A stretch of 10,537 nucleotides of DNA from assembly GCA_017853455.1 (NCBI GenBank), contig JAFMJM010000072.1, positions 1 to 10,537 on the forward strand, read 5' to 3'. Source of the stretch: Acidimicrobiia bacterium. Its GTDB lineage: Bacteria; Actinomycetota; Acidimicrobiia; IMCC26256; PALSA-555. Shown one piece after another: positions 1-8,595 of the stretch; position 1 is the stretch's first letter; each line of letters opens with the position of its first letter. The notes under the pieces were generated by a model. The model was given only the letters and a program-made list of their open reading frames with translations. It ran no database searches and had not been told where the DNA came from. The position numbers were made by a program, and so were the translations under genes.

Positions 1-1547
1 CCGTGGTCGAGGCCAAGGAGCGCCTCGTCGACCTGCGGGCCCGCCAGATCGCCGGGATGGCCGCTCGGCTCGCCACCGAGCTCGTGCCCGGTGAGGCCTG
101 CCCCGTATGTGGCGGCACCGAGCATCCGAGCCCGGCCCGCCCTGGCGCCGACGCCGTCGACGACGAGGAGGTCGAGGCGGCCGAGCGGGCTGTCGAAACG
201 GCCGAGACTCGTCGCAACGCCGCCGAAGAATCCGCCAAGAAGACCGCCGCCGAGGTCGCCGCGCTGACCGCCCAGGCGGGCGAGGCCACCGATCCGGCCG
301 ACGCACGATCCGCCGCCGACGCCGCAGACGAGGCCGTCCGGAGCACCCGGAAGGTGGCCGACACCCTCACCACCGTCACCGGTCGCATCGCCACCCTCGA
401 CGCCACAATCACCGAACTCGCCGGCAAGATCGACGCCGCCAACACCGCCATCACGACCAGGCGTACCGAAGCCGCCGAGGCGACGGCCCGTGCAGGAGCC
501 CTTCGTGCGGCCGTCGCCCGAGAGGTCGGCGACGGCATCGATCCGGTCGCGGCCCAACGAGCGCTCACAACCGTCATCACCGCCCTCACCGATCTCCAGC
601 ACGACGGCGACTCGATCACCCGGGCCACCGCCGCCCACGCACAAACGACAGCACGCCTCGACGCCGACTTGGCGGCATCACCCTTCGAAGATCTCGCCGC
701 TGCCGAGGCCGCGCTCATGGACGAAAAGCAGCGCACGGGGCTCCGCAACCGCATCGACGCCCACGATCGGGCCGTCGCCGAGAACGCCGGCGTGCTGGCC
801 GAGCCCGACCTGGCCAACCTCCCCGACGATCGGCCCGACACCGAAGCCGCCAAGCTCGCCGCCGAGACCGCGGACGCGGAACGGCTGTCAGCCGTCGGTC
901 GCGCCACCGAGGCGCGCCTGGCCCACACCGAGATCACCCGCCTCGCCACCGAGCACCGTGACGGTGTGGCCGCGCTCGGCGATCGGAGAGTCCGTGCCGA
1001 GATGCTCTCCGGGGTCGCCGATCGGTGCGCCGGCAAGGTCGCTCCCAAGGTGTCACTGCAGCGCTGGGTGCTCAGTGCCTACCTCGACGACATCTGCGCA
1101 TACGCGAATCAGCGGCTGCTGCAGATGACCTCCGGCCGCTACCAGTTGCACACCCGGGCCGACGAAGCCCACGGCGCCCGGCAGGCCGGGCTCGGCCTCG
1201 ACGTGCTCGACGCCCACACCGGCGACCGTCGCGACGTGTCCACCCTGTCGGGCGGCGAGACGTTCCAGGCCTCCCTGGCCCTCGCGCTCGGCGTGGCCGA
1301 CGCCGTCGAGGCCCACTCCGGCGGGATCCGGCTCGAGGCGCTGTTCATCGACGAGGGCTTCGGCACCCTCGACCCGCAAGCGCTCGAGGCCGCCATGGAG
1401 GAGCTCGACCGGCTCCGGGCCGGCGGGCGCACCGTCGGCATCATCAGCCACGTCGGCGCGCTCAAGGAGCGCATCCGGACCGGCATCCAGGTCTCCAAGA
1501 GCGACCGCGGCTCCACGGTGACCGTGGGGGTCAGCGCCGAGGGGTGA
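1..1547 (+). CDS. sbcC: Nuclease SbcCD subunit C, C-terminal part (5' end outside window)
   Basis: This is the C-terminal half of the SMC/Rad50-like ATPase SbcC. With the nuclease SbcD (Mre11-like) it cleaves hairpins and blocked double-strand ends in an ATP-dependent way. The reading frame is open to the left edge (first whole codon at 3), so the true start and the Walker A half are missing. In window residue numbering, a zinc-hook CPVCGG (C33, C36, near base 99) is followed by an Ala/Glu/Arg-rich coiled-coil region (about 50-320). The C-terminal ATPase lobe has the ABC signature LSGGE (415-419), Walker B with D-loop IDEGFGTLD (449-457) and the switch histidine in ISHV (H483). The hook sits at the tip between the two coiled-coil arms, so roughly the whole second arm and lobe are here. 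The stop is TGA at 1545-1547. Family assignment is firm; RecF and SMC proteins lack this hook and signature combination. sbcD is expected upstream, which is inference. Confidence 0.95.
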   Translation, partial: VVEAKERLVDLRARQIAGMAARLATELVPGEACPVCGGTEHPSPARPGADAVDDEEVEAAERAVETAETRRNAAEESAKKTAAEVAALTAQAGEATDPADARSAADAADEAVRSTRKVADTLTTVTGRIATLDATITELAGKIDAANTAITTRRTEAAEATARAGALRAAVAREVGDGIDPVAAQRALTTVITALTDLQHDGDSITRATAAHAQTTARLDADLAASPFEDLAAAEAALMDEKQRTGLRNRIDAHDRAVAENAGVLAEPDLANLPDDRPDTEAAKLAAETADAERLSAVGRATEARLAHTEITRLATEHRDGVAALGDRRVRAEMLSGVADRCAGKVAPKVSLQRWVLSAYLDDICAYANQRLLQMTSGRYQLHTRADEAHGARQAGLGLDVLDAHTGDRRDVSTLSGGETFQASLALALGVADAVEAHSGGIRLEALFIDEGFGTLDPQALEAAMEELDRLRAGGRTVGIISHVGALKERIRTGIQVSKSDRGSTVTVGVSAEG

Positions 1548-1702
1548 ACGGCCGACTCGGGGTGGCACTTCCGTCGTCACCACTTCATCGTCTTGCCGTC
1601 GACTCGGGCGGTCCATCGGGTCCGACCGACTTCGGCGGCATTCGATGACTCCGTGATCGGCAACGCCTGATCGACGTCCCAGCCCTTCACTAGGGTCGCT
1701 CC
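1548..1702. other. Intergenic region between sbcC and recC
   Basis: This is the only real gap in the window, 155 bases, and visibly less GC-biased than the genes. I see no small ORF with a convincing start and no tRNA. A weak hairpin is possible (GGTGGC 1561-1566 with GTCACC 1576-1581, including one G-T pair and a 9-base loop), but no T-run follows it, so I do not call a terminator. The nonamer CGACTCGGG occurs twice (1553-1561 and 1600-1608) with no evident function. No complete actinobacterial LexA box (GAAC-N4-GTTC) is visible; only a half site, GAAC, overlaps the sbcC stop at 1546-1549. The right end carries the probable recC promoter. Confidence 0.6.
1691..1696 (+). promoter_or_regulatory. 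Probable -10 box of a leaderless recC promoter
   Basis: The hexamer TAGGGT fits the actinobacterial -10 pattern TANNNT. It ends 6 bases before the GTG start of recC at 1703, the spacing that places transcription initiation on or next to the start codon. No convincing -35 is seen; TCGACG at 1671-1676 matches TTGACA at four of six positions, but the 14-base spacer is short. The same bases contain AGGG, which could act as a weak Shine-Dalgarno sequence about 7 bases from the start, so the site could be a ribosome binding site instead. If it is a promoter, it probably drives recC, recB and recD as one transcript. Confidence 0.5.
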
Positions 1703-4700
1703 GTGCTCCACGTGCAGGTCGCCGGCGACGTCCGGCCGCTGGCCGACGGTCTCGCGACCGTGCTGGCCCGTCCGCTCGCCGACCCGTTCGCGCGCGAGTG
1801 GGTCGGCGTGCCCACCGACGGCATGCAGCGCTGGCTCAAGCTCCGCCTGGCCCACCACCTGGGCGCCTCTGGGCCGGGGGCCGGCGACGGCGTCACGGCC
1901 AACGTCGACTTCCGCTACCCGGGCACGCTGCGCCAGGTGGTGCTGGCCGCCGGCCGCCACGAAGCCGACGTGCCCGACGTCGAGGCCGCCGACCCGTGGC
2001 GCCCCGAGCACCTCGTGTGGGCCGTCCTCGAGGCGCTGCGCACCGACCCCGACCCGTCCCGGTTCGGGCCCCTCGCCACGCTCCCCGACGGCGCCACCTG
2101 GTACGGCCGGTCGCTGCGCGCCGCCCAACTCTTCGACCACTACGCCGTGCGCCGCCCCGACCTGCTGCTCCACTGGGCCGCGGGGCGGGCCGTCGACACC
2201 ATCGGCAAACCACTCACTCCCGCCGACCGCTGGCAGTTCGAGCTGTGGCAGGCCGCCCACGCCCGCCTCGGCACCCCCAGCCCGCCCGAGTTGGTCGCCG
2301 GGGTGCTCGACGGCGTGCGCGCCGGCACCGTCGACCTCGCCCTCCCCGAGCGGCTCGCCGTCTTCGGTCTGACCACCCTGCCGTACGGCGCGCCGTTCCT
2401 CGACCTGCTCGACGCCGTCGCGGCCCAGCGTGACGTGCACGTGTTCCTGCTCGACCCGTCAGCCCCGGCCACCGAGCGGGTGCGCGCCGCCGTGCTCGAC
2501 GTCACCCCCACCGGCGAGGCCCCCACCCGCGCCGACGACCACACCGACGACGCCGTCGCCCACCCGCTGCTGCGCTCGTGGGGGCGGCCCTACCGCGAGC
2601 GGGCGGTGCTCCTCGCCGACGCCGAGCGCCGCGGCCTGCCCCGGCCGATCACCGTCGGTGACCCGGCTTCCGAACTACCTGGCGGCGCCACCCTTCTCTC
2701 CCGGCTTCAGCACGACGTGCGCGCCGACGTCGCTCCGGCCGGTGACCACGTGCTCGCCGCCGGCGACCGGTCGCTGCAGGTGCACTCGTGCCACGGCCCG
2801 ACCCGCCAGGTCGAGGTGCTGCGCGACGCCGTCCTCCATCTCCTCGCCGACGACCCCACGTTGCGCGAGGACGACGTCGTCGTGCTCTGCCCCGACCTCG
2901 AAACGTATGCACCGCTCGTCGAGGTCGGGTTCGGCCCGTCGGCGATGCGCCGTGCCGCGACCACCGAGTCGGCCGCCGACGCGCCCGCGCCGCCGCGCCT
3001 CGCCTACCACGTCGCCGACCGCTCGCTGCGTGAGGCGTACCCGGCGCTCGTCGCCCTCGAGGCGCTGCTCGCCCTCGTCGACGGGCGCAGCCCCGCCACC
3101 GCCGTGCTCGAGTTCGTGTCGCTGCCGCCGGTGCGCGACCGGTTCGGGTTCGACGACGAGGCCCTCGCCACCATCGGCGCCTGGATCGCCGAAACCGGTG
3201 TGCGCTGGGGGTTCGACGGCGCCCATCGCGCCGGGTGGGGCCTGCCCGCCGACTTCACCCCCAACTCGTGGCGCGCCGCGCTCGACCGGCTGCTGATGGG
3301 CGTCGCGGTCTCCGACGACGACCTCGCCCTCACCGTCGGCGACATCGCCCCGCTCGGTGTGGAGGGCAGCCACATCGAGGTCGCCGGGCGCCTGGCCGAC
3401 GTGATCGGCCTTCTCGCCGATGCCGCCGCCGACTTCGCCACCCCCCGCACCGCCGCCGAGTGGGCCGAGGCGCTGCGCACCCTCGCCGACCGCTGCATCG
3501 CCGTCCCCCGCGACCAGGCGTGGCAGCGCGACCGCCTGCGCCGCATCGTCGACGCCCTCGCCACCGACTCCGTCGTCGCCGACCAGCCGGTCGAGGTGCC
3601 GCTCGAACTCGCCGACGTGCGCCGATTCCTCGCCGACCGGCTCGACGGTGTGCCCACCCGCGCCGACTGGTTCCGCGGCGGCATCACCGTCAGCTCGCTC
3701 ACCCCGTTGCGCGGCCTGCCGTTCCGGGTCGTGTGCATCCTCGGCTTCGACGACGTCGCCCGCGGCGCCACCGCCGACGGCGACGACCTCGGGGCCCGCG
3801 CCCCGCGCGTCGGCGACCGCGACCCGCGCACCGAGACCCGCCAGGCCCTGCTCGACGCCGTGCTCGCCGCCGGCGACCACCTCGTGATCACCCGCACCGG
3901 GCACGACGTGCGCACCAACCGCGCCCAGCCCTACGGCGTCGCCCTCGCCGAGCTGCGCGACGTCGTGCTCGACACGCTGGCGCCGGTCGCCGGCGGTCCG
4001 GGCGACGACGACCGCTGGGCCCAGGTCGAGACCGTCCACCCGCACCAGGCCTTCGACCCCGCCAACCTCACCGACGCCGCCCTCGGCGTGCCCGGCCCCT
4101 GGACGTTCGACCCGCAGGCCCGGTCGGGCGCCGCCGCCCGCCTGGCCCGCACCACCGACACCGACCCCTTCCTGACCAGCCCCCTCGCCCCGCTCGCCGA
4201 CCCGGGCACCGAGGTGCTCGACCCCGCCGACCTCCAGCGCTTCTTCCGCGACCCTGTCGGCACCTTCCTGCGTCGGCGCCTCGGCCTCCACCTTCCCCGC
4301 GACGACACCCCCCTCGCCGACGACTTCACCCTCACCCTGAAGTCGCTCGCCGAGTGGACGGTCGGCGATCGCGTCGTCACCAACCGGGTCGGCGGCGCCG
4401 AGCCCGCCGACTGGCAGCGCCACGAACGGGCCCTCGGCGCCCTGCCGCCGGGCGTCTACGGCGTGGCGGCCGTTGCGCAGTTCACCGCCGCCTCCGACAA
4501 CCTGCTCGCCGCCGTGCGCGAGCGCGGCCTCGACCCCACCGACCACCACGACGTCGCCGTCGACGTCACCCTCCCCGACGGCACCCGCATCGTCGGCACC
4601 GTCACCGTGTGCCACGGCACCGGCGACCCCGGGCCGGTGCACATCACCTACTCCAAGGCCAAGGCCCGCCAGGAGCTCGAGGCCTGGCTCGACCTCATGC

Positions 4701-5194
4701 TCCTCGTCGCCCACGACCCCGACACCCCGTGGCGGGCGCTTGCCGTGCGACGGGCCGACGCGACGAAGTCCGTCACCGCCGACGTCTGCGAGCTGCGGCC
4801 ACTGGCATCCACCGACCCACAGGCTGCGGCCCTCGACGCCCTCGCCACCGTCGTCGGCATCCACCGCACCGGGATGTGCGAGCCCATCCCGCTCTTCCCG
4901 GTGGTCTCGAAGAAGATCTTCCTCGACTCCGCCACGGAGTCCGACTGGGTCACCAGCGGCGGGTTCGGCGACGGCGCCGCCGACACCACCGTCGTGGCGT
5001 TCGGCGAGTGCACCCTCGCCGACATCCTCGCCATCCCGGTCACCGACGACGACCCCGGCGATCCTGCGCCCGGTGAATCGCGGGCTGAGTGGTACGCCGA
5101 GCTGCTCTGGGGCACCGTCGCCGCGACCAGCGTCGACCTCGGGTCCGCGACCGACGCCGATGCCGGTGCCGACGACGGGGAGGACGACGCGTGA
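1703..5194 (+). CDS. recC: Exodeoxyribonuclease V subunit gamma RecC
   Basis: RecC is the scaffold of the cytoplasmic RecBCD complex. It splits the duplex, channels the strands to RecB and RecD and, in E. coli, recognises Chi. At 1163 residues it is close to the E. coli length (about 1120). Recognisable blocks in order are an N-terminal block with DGMQRWLKLRLA, the segment NVDFRYPGT, SCHGPTRQVEVL (362-373), ITVSSLTPLRGLPFRVV (661-677), and LQRFFRDPVGTFLRRRL near 844-860, which opens the C-terminal nuclease-like domain. That domain lacks catalytic residues: where a nuclease would have Asp and D-x-K there is GTVTV (965-969) and HITYSKAK (980-987), as expected for the inactive RecC fold. The GTG start at 1703 is chosen because its product, MLHVQV, lines up with the E. 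coli N-terminus and sits just after a TANNNT box. The stop overlaps the recB start by four bases. Whether it reads a Chi sequence, and which one, cannot be seen here. Confidence 0.95.
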   Translation: MLHVQVAGDVRPLADGLATVLARPLADPFAREWVGVPTDGMQRWLKLRLAHHLGASGPGAGDGVTANVDFRYPGTLRQVVLAAGRHEADVPDVEAADPWRPEHLVWAVLEALRTDPDPSRFGPLATLPDGATWYGRSLRAAQLFDHYAVRRPDLLLHWAAGRAVDTIGKPLTPADRWQFELWQAAHARLGTPSPPELVAGVLDGVRAGTVDLALPERLAVFGLTTLPYGAPFLDLLDAVAAQRDVHVFLLDPSAPATERVRAAVLDVTPTGEAPTRADDHTDDAVAHPLLRSWGRPYRERAVLLADAERRGLPRPITVGDPASELPGGATLLSRLQHDVRADVAPAGDHVLAAGDRSLQVHSCHGPTRQVEVLRDAVLHLLADDPTLREDDVVVLCPDLETYAPLVEVGFGPSAMRRAATTESAADAPAPPRLAYHVADRSLREAYPALVALEALLALVDGRSPATAVLEFVSLPPVRDRFGFDDEALATIGAWIAETGVRWGFDGAHRAGWGLPADFTPNSWRAALDRLLMGVAVSDDDLALTVGDIAPLGVEGSHIEVAGRLADVIGLLADAAADFATPRTAAEWAEALRTLADRCIAVPRDQAWQRDRLRRIVDALATDSVVADQPVEVPLELADVRRFLADRLDGVPTRADWFRGGITVSSLTPLRGLPFRVVCILGFDDVARGATADGDDLGARAPRVGDRDPRTETRQALLDAVLAAGDHLVITRTGHDVRTNRAQPYGVALAELRDVVLDTLAPVAGGPGDDDRWAQVETVHPHQAFDPANLTDAALGVPGPWTFDPQARSGAAARLARTTDTDPFLTSPLAPLADPGTEVLDPADLQRFFRDPVGTFLRRRLGLHLPRDDTPLADDFTLTLKSLAEWTVGDRVVTNRVGGAEPADWQRHERALGALPPGVYGVAAVAQFTAASDNLLAAVRERGLDPTDHHDVAVDVTLPDGTRIVGTVTVCHGTGDPGPVHITYSKAKARQELEAWLDLMLLVAHDPDTPWRALAVRRADATKSVTADVCELRPLASTDPQAAALDALATVVGIHRTGMCEPIPLFPVVSKKIFLDSATESDWVTSGGFGDGAADTTVVAFGECTLADILAIPVTDDDPGDPAPGESRAEWYAELLWGTVAATSVDLGSATDADAGADDGEDDA
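5177..5183 (+). promoter_or_regulatory. Ribosome binding site fixing the recB start, inside the recC 3' end
   Basis: GGGGAGG lies 7 bases before the GTG at 5191, within the last codons of recC. It supports GTG 5191 as the recB start over the earlier in-frame GTG at 5089, whose product would have an Arg-rich leader unlike RecB. The start shares GTGA with the recC stop, an arrangement typical of translational coupling. Confidence 0.75.
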
Positions 5195-8100
5195 GCGATC
5201 CGATCGCGTTCTCCCTCACCGGTCCGCTGCCCCACGGGCGCACCGCCATCGAGGCCAGTGCCGGCACCGGCAAGACGTTCACCCTGGCCGCACTCGCCAC
5301 CCGCTTCGTCGCCGAGCGGGGCGTGCCGATCGACCGCATCCTGATCGTCACCTTCACCCGGGCCGCCGCCGCCGAACTGCGCGACCGGGTGCGGGAGCGC
5401 ATCGCCGACGCGGCCACCGCGCTCGCCGGCCGCGAGCCGCTCACCGACGACCTCCACGTCACCATCGCCGAGCAGGCCGACGGTGGCCGGGCCGCCGCCG
5501 CCCGCCGGCTCGAGCAGGCCGTGGTCGACTTCGACACCGCCACCATCACGACCATCCACGGCTTCGCCCAGCAGGTGCGCGCTTCGCTCGGCGCCACCGC
5601 ACCCGGCGACCTCGACGCCGAGCTCGAGGACGACACCCGGGTGCTCGTGACCCAGGTGTGCACCGACCTGCTCGCCCGGACGGCGGTCACCGGTGGCGTC
5701 ACCGCCGACGACCTGCCCGGGCTCGAGGCGTTGGCCAAGCTCGTCGGCTTCGTCATGAACAACCCGGGGATCGCCACCGTCCCCGACCCGGACGACCCCG
5801 CCACCCTGCCGGCCGCGGCGCTCGCCGCCGGTCTCGTCCGCGACGCCGTCGCCGAAGTGCACCGGCGCCGCCGGGCCGCCGGGCGACTCGCCTACGACGA
5901 CCTCATCACCGAGCTGCGCACCGCCCTCGCCGACAGCCCGTCCGCCGTCGCCGCCCTCCACGACCGGTTCGCCCTCGCCCTCATCGACGAGTTCCAGGAC
6001 ACCGACCCGGTGCAGTGGGCGATCTTCTCCCGGGTGTTCGGCACCACCGACGACTCGACCCTCGTGCTCGTCGGCGATCCCAAGCAGGCCATCTACGCGT
6101 TCCGGGGCGCCGACATCCACACCTACCTCGCCGCCGCCCACGCCGACGGCACCACCCGCACCACCCTCACCCGCAACTTCCGCTCCGACGGCGCCGCCCT
6201 CACCGCCACCGAGCGGCTCCTCACCGGCGTCACGTTCGGCGACGACCGCATCGGGTTCCTCCCGGTCGCCCCGTCCGACGACCACGCCGACCAGCGCATC
6301 ACCCGCACCGACGGCACGCCGCTGCCCGCGCTGGTGCTGCGCACCGCCGTCGGCCCCCACATCGCCCGCAACACCAACCTCAAGGACGTCAACACCGGCG
6401 CCGCGCTCGACGCCATCGCCGTCGACCTCGCCGAGCACGTCGTGCATCTGCTCACCGACGGCCACCTCCCCACCCCCGACGGCGGCACCCGGCCCGTGCG
6501 GCCCGGAGACGTCGCCGTGCTCGTCGGGCAGCACAAGGAGTCGCCGATCATGCAGGCGGCGCTGCGCAATCGGGGTGTCCCGGCGATCGTCGCCCGGGGC
6601 GGCAGCGTGCTCGACTCCGCCGCCGCCACCCAGTGGACGTGGCTGCTCACCGCCCTCGTCCGCCCCGCCGACCCGGCCCGCGCCCGCACCGCCGCTGCGT
6701 CGTGGTTCGTCGGTTGGAGCGCCGACCGCATCGCCGCCGCCACCGACGACGACCTCGCCGGCGTGCAGACCACCCTCGCCCGCTGGGCCGACGTGCTCGA
6801 GGCCCACGGGCCGCTCGAGTTCTGCCGGGTGCTGTGGGCCGAGAGCGGCGTCGTCGCCCGGGTCCTCGCCCACCCCGACGGCGACCGCGAGCTCACCGAT
6901 CTCGACCACGTCGCCGAACTGGTGATGACCACCACCGACAGCCGGCACCCCACCCCGGCCGGGGTGCTCGCCGCCCTCACCCGGCTCCACGACGCCACCG
7001 ACGCCGACGAGGACGACGACCTCACCGCCCGGCGCATCGAGTCCGACGCCGAATGCGTCCAGATCATGACCGTGTACGCGGCCAAGGGCCTCGAGTTCCC
7101 GGTGGTGTGCGTGCCGACCCTCTGGAAGCCGACGTACGCCCAGGCGAAGCAGCAGGTCTTCCTCGACCCCGAGACCGGGGTGCGCACCCTCGACGTCGCC
7201 CCCAAAGTCGAATGGCCGTCCAAGGCGGCCCAGAAGGGCCGCAAGGAACGGGCCACGACCGAGGCGGTCGGGGTCAACCTGCGGCTCCTCTACGTGGCGC
7301 TCACCCGGGCCCAGCACCAGACGGTGGTGTGGTGGTCGCGGCCGGTCGGCCCGAAGAAGACCGGCCTCGCCCGGGTGCTCTTCGCCCGCGACGCCGCCGG
7401 CATCGACCGGGCCGCGTTCGCCAAGGAAGCGCCGGTGCCCCTCCCCGACGACACCCTCGCCCGCCTGCGCGAGCTGTTCCCGCCCGACGACCTCCTCACC
7501 GTCGACGAGACCGTCACCGGTCCGTCGGACCTCGTCTGGACCGACCCCACCCGCGGCGCCGCCGACGGCGAGCACGGGGTCGCCACCCTCGACCGGTTCC
7601 TGCCCCGCGACCGACGCCGGTGGTCGTTCACCTCCATCACCGACCGGGTGGGTGCCACCTCCCACGACCCGGCCGACCCCTCCATCGGTGACGCCGGCGC
7701 CGGTGACGAGCCAGCCGACTCCGGCCCGGTCGTCCGCACCGACGAGCCCGCCCCGACCGACCTGCCCCTCGGCGCCATCCCGGGCAGCAAGGAGTTCGGC
7801 ATCCTCGTCCACGAGGTGTTCGAGCAACTCGACTTCACCGGCTCCGACGCCGAGCTCGACGAGCACCTCGCCGAGCTCATCGCCCGTCGCCGGGGGGTGG
7901 CCAACGCCCGGGTCGACACCACCGTGCTGCGCGACGGCCTGCGCGCTGCGATCGAGTCGCCGCTCGGACCGCTGTTCGGTGACGGCGTGCGCCTGCGCGA
8001 CCTCGCCCCCGCCGACCGGCTCGCCGAGCTGTCGTTCGAATGCATGCTCGCCACCGGTGGCCCGGCCACCACCGACCGCGCCATCGGCGCCCTGGTGTGC

Positions 8101-8595
8101 ACCCACCTCACCGCCGACGACCCGATGCGCCCGTGGGCCGAGCGCCTCGCGGCCGGCCTCTTCGACGTCGACCTCGCCGGCCACCTCACCGGCTCCATCG
8201 ACGCCGTCTTCCGGGTCACCGACCCCGCGACCGGACAGCCGCGCTTCGTCGCCGTCGACTACAAGTCGAACCTGCTGCGCGGCCCCGACGGCACGGCCCG
8301 ATCCACCGACTACGCACCCTCCCGTCTGCCCGCCGCCATGGCCGACCACCACTACCCGCTGCAGGCCCTCATCTACCTCGTTGTGGTGCACCGCTACCTG
8401 CGGTGGCGCCTCCCGGACTACGACCCCGCCGTGCACCTCGGCGGCGCGGCCTACCTGTTCGTGCGCGGCATGACCGGACCCGACACCACCGTCGTCGACG
8501 GCCACCCCCACGGCGTGTGCTCGTGGCCGGTGCCGTCGGCGCTCGTGGTGGCGCTCTCCGACCTGCTCGACGGGCGCAGCGAGGTGACGCCGTGA
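5191..8595 (+). CDS. recB: Exodeoxyribonuclease V subunit beta RecB, helicase-nuclease
   Basis: RecB is the 3'-5' SF1A (UvrD-like) helicase and the only nuclease of RecBCD; in E. coli it also loads RecA after Chi. It has 1134 residues (E. coli 1180). Motifs are Walker A ASAGTGKT (22-29), Ia VTFTRAAAAEL (53-63), TITTIHGF (118-125), motif II IDEFQDT (265-271), motif III LVLVGDPKQAIYAFRG (291-306), NFRS (329-332), motif V TVYAAKGLEF (627-636) and motif VI LRLLYVALTRA (697-707). Motif V has Tyr629 where UvrD, PcrA and E. coli RecB have His. RRWSFTSIT (809-817) ends the helicase part, followed by an acidic linker (about 820-860). The PD-(D/E)XK nuclease has H874 (GILVHEVFE), D1004 (GSIDAVF), D1023 and K1025 (DYKSN) and a Q1058/Y1062 block, then GGAAYLFVRGM (1084-1094). 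All metal-binding residues are present, so nuclease activity is expected. It overlaps recC and recD by four bases on either side. Confidence 0.96.
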   Translation: MSDPIAFSLTGPLPHGRTAIEASAGTGKTFTLAALATRFVAERGVPIDRILIVTFTRAAAAELRDRVRERIADAATALAGREPLTDDLHVTIAEQADGGRAAAARRLEQAVVDFDTATITTIHGFAQQVRASLGATAPGDLDAELEDDTRVLVTQVCTDLLARTAVTGGVTADDLPGLEALAKLVGFVMNNPGIATVPDPDDPATLPAAALAAGLVRDAVAEVHRRRRAAGRLAYDDLITELRTALADSPSAVAALHDRFALALIDEFQDTDPVQWAIFSRVFGTTDDSTLVLVGDPKQAIYAFRGADIHTYLAAAHADGTTRTTLTRNFRSDGAALTATERLLTGVTFGDDRIGFLPVAPSDDHADQRITRTDGTPLPALVLRTAVGPHIARNTNLKDVNTGAALDAIAVDLAEHVVHLLTDGHLPTPDGGTRPVRPGDVAVLVGQHKESPIMQAALRNRGVPAIVARGGSVLDSAAATQWTWLLTALVRPADPARARTAAASWFVGWSADRIAAATDDDLAGVQTTLARWADVLEAHGPLEFCRVLWAESGVVARVLAHPDGDRELTDLDHVAELVMTTTDSRHPTPAGVLAALTRLHDATDADEDDDLTARRIESDAECVQIMTVYAAKGLEFPVVCVPTLWKPTYAQAKQQVFLDPETGVRTLDVAPKVEWPSKAAQKGRKERATTEAVGVNLRLLYVALTRAQHQTVVWWSRPVGPKKTGLARVLFARDAAGIDRAAFAKEAPVPLPDDTLARLRELFPPDDLLTVDETVTGPSDLVWTDPTRGAADGEHGVATLDRFLPRDRRRWSFTSITDRVGATSHDPADPSIGDAGAGDEPADSGPVVRTDEPAPTDLPLGAIPGSKEFGILVHEVFEQLDFTGSDAELDEHLAELIARRRGVANARVDTTVLRDGLRAAIESPLGPLFGDGVRLRDLAPADRLAELSFECMLATGGPATTDRAIGALVCTHLTADDPMRPWAERLAAGLFDVDLAGHLTGSIDAVFRVTDPATGQPRFVAVDYKSNLLRGPDGTARSTDYAPSRLPAAMADHHYPLQALIYLVVVHRYLRWRLPDYDPAVHLGGAAYLFVRGMTGPDTTVVDGHPHGVCSWPVPSALVVALSDLLDGRSEVTP
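8581..8586 (+). promoter_or_regulatory. Ribosome binding site fixing the recD start, inside the recB 3' end
   Basis: GAGGTG, formed by recB codons for Glu-Val, lies 5 bases before GTG 8592. It favours 8592 as the recD start over the in-frame GTG at 8640, which has no purine-rich sequence in front of it. The start shares GTGA with the recB stop, repeating the recC/recB junction. Confidence 0.7.

Noticed and set aside
1546..1557. A possible LexA (SOS) box near the end of sbcC
   Set aside because: Only the GAAC half is present; the other half of GAAC-N4-GTTC is missing (GACT), and it lies far from the proposed recC promoter.
1561..1581. A hairpin that could be an sbcC terminator
   Set aside because: It has a six-pair stem including a G-T pair, a 9-base loop and no T-run, which is too weak in such GC-rich DNA.
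2675..4864. A 729-codon minus-strand open frame inside recC
   Set aside because: It has the same low-complexity Gly/Val/Glu/Ala composition and no domain, and it lies opposite clear RecC coding sequence.
5089..5190. A longer recB with 34 more N-terminal residues
   Set aside because: The extension is Arg-rich, lies inside recC and has no RecB similarity; GTG 5191 has GGGGAGG at proper spacing and gives the usual RecB N-terminus.
6330..6337. GCTGGTGC, close to the E. coli Chi octamer
   Set aside because: It differs at the last base. Chi sequences differ among bacteria, and one near match in GC-rich DNA means nothing.
4473..7691. A 1072-codon plus-strand open frame overlapping recC and recB in another frame
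   Set aside because: Its product is Pro/Arg/Ser/Ala-rich shadow sequence; the motifs of RecC and RecB are in the other frames.
8040..8591. A longer recD with 184 more N-terminal residues
   Set aside because: The extra part is a His/Pro/Arg-rich shadow of the RecB nuclease domain; GTG 8592 with its ribosome binding site and GTGA overlap is the better start.
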